Positions 5,753 to 6,192 of a stretch of DNA of 6,192 nt are shown here, in pieces. The translations under genes were made by a program, and so were the position numbers. This stretch comes from an uncultured Sphingomonadaceae bacterium (GTDB lineage: Bacteria; Pseudomonadota; Alphaproteobacteria; Sphingomonadales; Sphingomonadaceae): assembly GCA_938016505.1 (NCBI GenBank), contig CALLWN010000127.1:1-6192 (forward strand). The letters run 5' to 3'. Below the pieces are notes generated by a model, which did no database searches, was not told where the DNA came from, and worked only from the letters and a program-made list of their open reading frames with translations. Within the stretch, counting starts at the first letter, position 1; each line of letters begins with the position of its first letter.

Positions 5753-6192
5753 TCGGCGTTGATCCGGATGTAGCCGTGGGTCAGGTCGGTGGTCCACACC
5801 GTCGCCCGGCCGTCGCCCAGCCCGAGGTCGGCCTCGATCTCGACCTCCTCGCCGGCAAGATGGGCTGCCACCGGGCCCTCGTCATAGCCGGCCGCCACGG
5901 TGCCATGCGCTGCCACCGTCACTCCGCCGAACCGGATCGAGAGCCGGTCGCGCTCGGCTGGCTCGCCCGCCTTCCCCACCGCCATCACCACCCGCCCCCA
6001 GTTGGCGTCGGCGCCGGCGATCGCGGTCTTCACCAGCGGCGAATTGGCGATGCTCATCGCAACCCGGCGCGCGCTCGCGTCCGAGACCGCGCCTGTCACC
6101 CGCACCTCGACCAGCTTCGTCGCCCCCTCGCCGTCGCGCACCACCAGCAGCGCCAGCTCGCGGCACAGGTCGAGAAGCGCAAAGGCAAGGGC
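5740..6192 (-). CDS. argJ: Arginine biosynthesis bifunctional protein ArgJ, C-terminal part (5' end outside window)
   Basis: ArgJ (ornithine acetyltransferase, often with N-acetylglutamate synthase activity) moves the acetyl group from N-acetylornithine to glutamate in the cyclic arginine pathway, in the cytoplasm. About 150 residues of the C-terminal half are visible and the frame stays open to the window edge at 6192. Conserved family segments are clear: [10 protein letters not shown], then VEVRVTGA, then [19 protein letters not shown], and the characteristic C-terminus [12 protein letters not shown]. The self-cleavage threonine that separates the alpha and beta chains lies outside the window. 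The internal GTG at 6144 is not a real start, since ArgJ-like sequence ([12 protein letters not shown]) continues upstream of it. The gene converges on the phosphatase frame, overlapping it by 13 bases with no visible terminator. There is no functional link to the neighbours. Confidence 0.95.
   Translation of the reverse strand, partial: ALAFALLDLCRELALLVVRDGEGATKLVEVRVTGAVSDASARRVAMSIANSPLVKTAIAGADANWGRVVMAVGKAGEPAERDRLSIRFGGVTVAAHGTVAAGYDEGPVAAHLAGEEVEIEADLGLGDGRATVWTTDLTHGYIRINADYRS

Noticed and set aside
4277..5797. Minus-strand open frame of 506 codons opposite the phosphatase
   Set aside because: It is Gly/Ala/Val/Asp-rich with no recognisable motif, while the plus strand has a full set of PhoA active-site motifs. 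It also overlaps the real argJ end in another frame.
1..6192. CRISPR array, tRNA/rRNA gene, insertion sequence, toxin-antitoxin or phage-defence system
   Set aside because: No regularly spaced repeats, no cloverleaf or rRNA sequence, no transposase frame and no such protein family were seen. AddA is part of general DNA repair, not a dedicated defence island.

Overview
The window is very GC-rich, with codons strongly biased to C or G in the third position. It looks like chromosomal DNA of an alphaproteobacterium. The addA-trxA order, the GST subtype and the PhoX-like/PhoA-like pair suggest a sphingomonad-type lineage (inference from family knowledge; no search was run). No tRNA, rRNA, CRISPR array, insertion sequence or prophage gene was seen.

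Layout: (1) 2-1393 (+) is the 3' part of addA, the helicase-nuclease subunit of AddAB recombination repair. (2) 1436-1756 (+) is trxA, a complete classical thioredoxin with its own ribosome binding site, probably co-transcribed with addA. (3) 1753-2640 (-) is a GST-family protein convergent with trxA; the two stop codons share the palindrome CTAG. (4) About 2641-2822 is a divergent, relatively AT-rich control region. It holds three TGTCA/TGACA cores exactly 31 bp apart and a perfect 6-bp inverted repeat. (5) 2823-5752 (+) is a broken phosphatase locus. A secreted PhoX-like (DUF839) protein runs in frame to about 4265, then continues directly into the N-terminal part of a PhoA-type alkaline phosphatase. 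That part carries on in another frame after a run of seven G at 4404-4410. (6) 5740-6192 (-) is the C-terminal part of argJ (arginine biosynthesis), convergent with and overlapping the phosphatase frame by 13 bp.

The main point of interest is the phosphatase locus. Two unrelated phosphatase families meet inside one reading frame. The junction removes the end of the PhoX-like domain, any intergenic DNA, and the signal peptide and first metal-binding motif of the PhoA-like enzyme. A separate one-base frame change follows about 140 bp later. All other PhoA active-site residues are intact, so the damage looks recent, or it is an assembly artefact. The remaining genes are ordinary housekeeping genes. 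I see no convincing new multi-gene system here.
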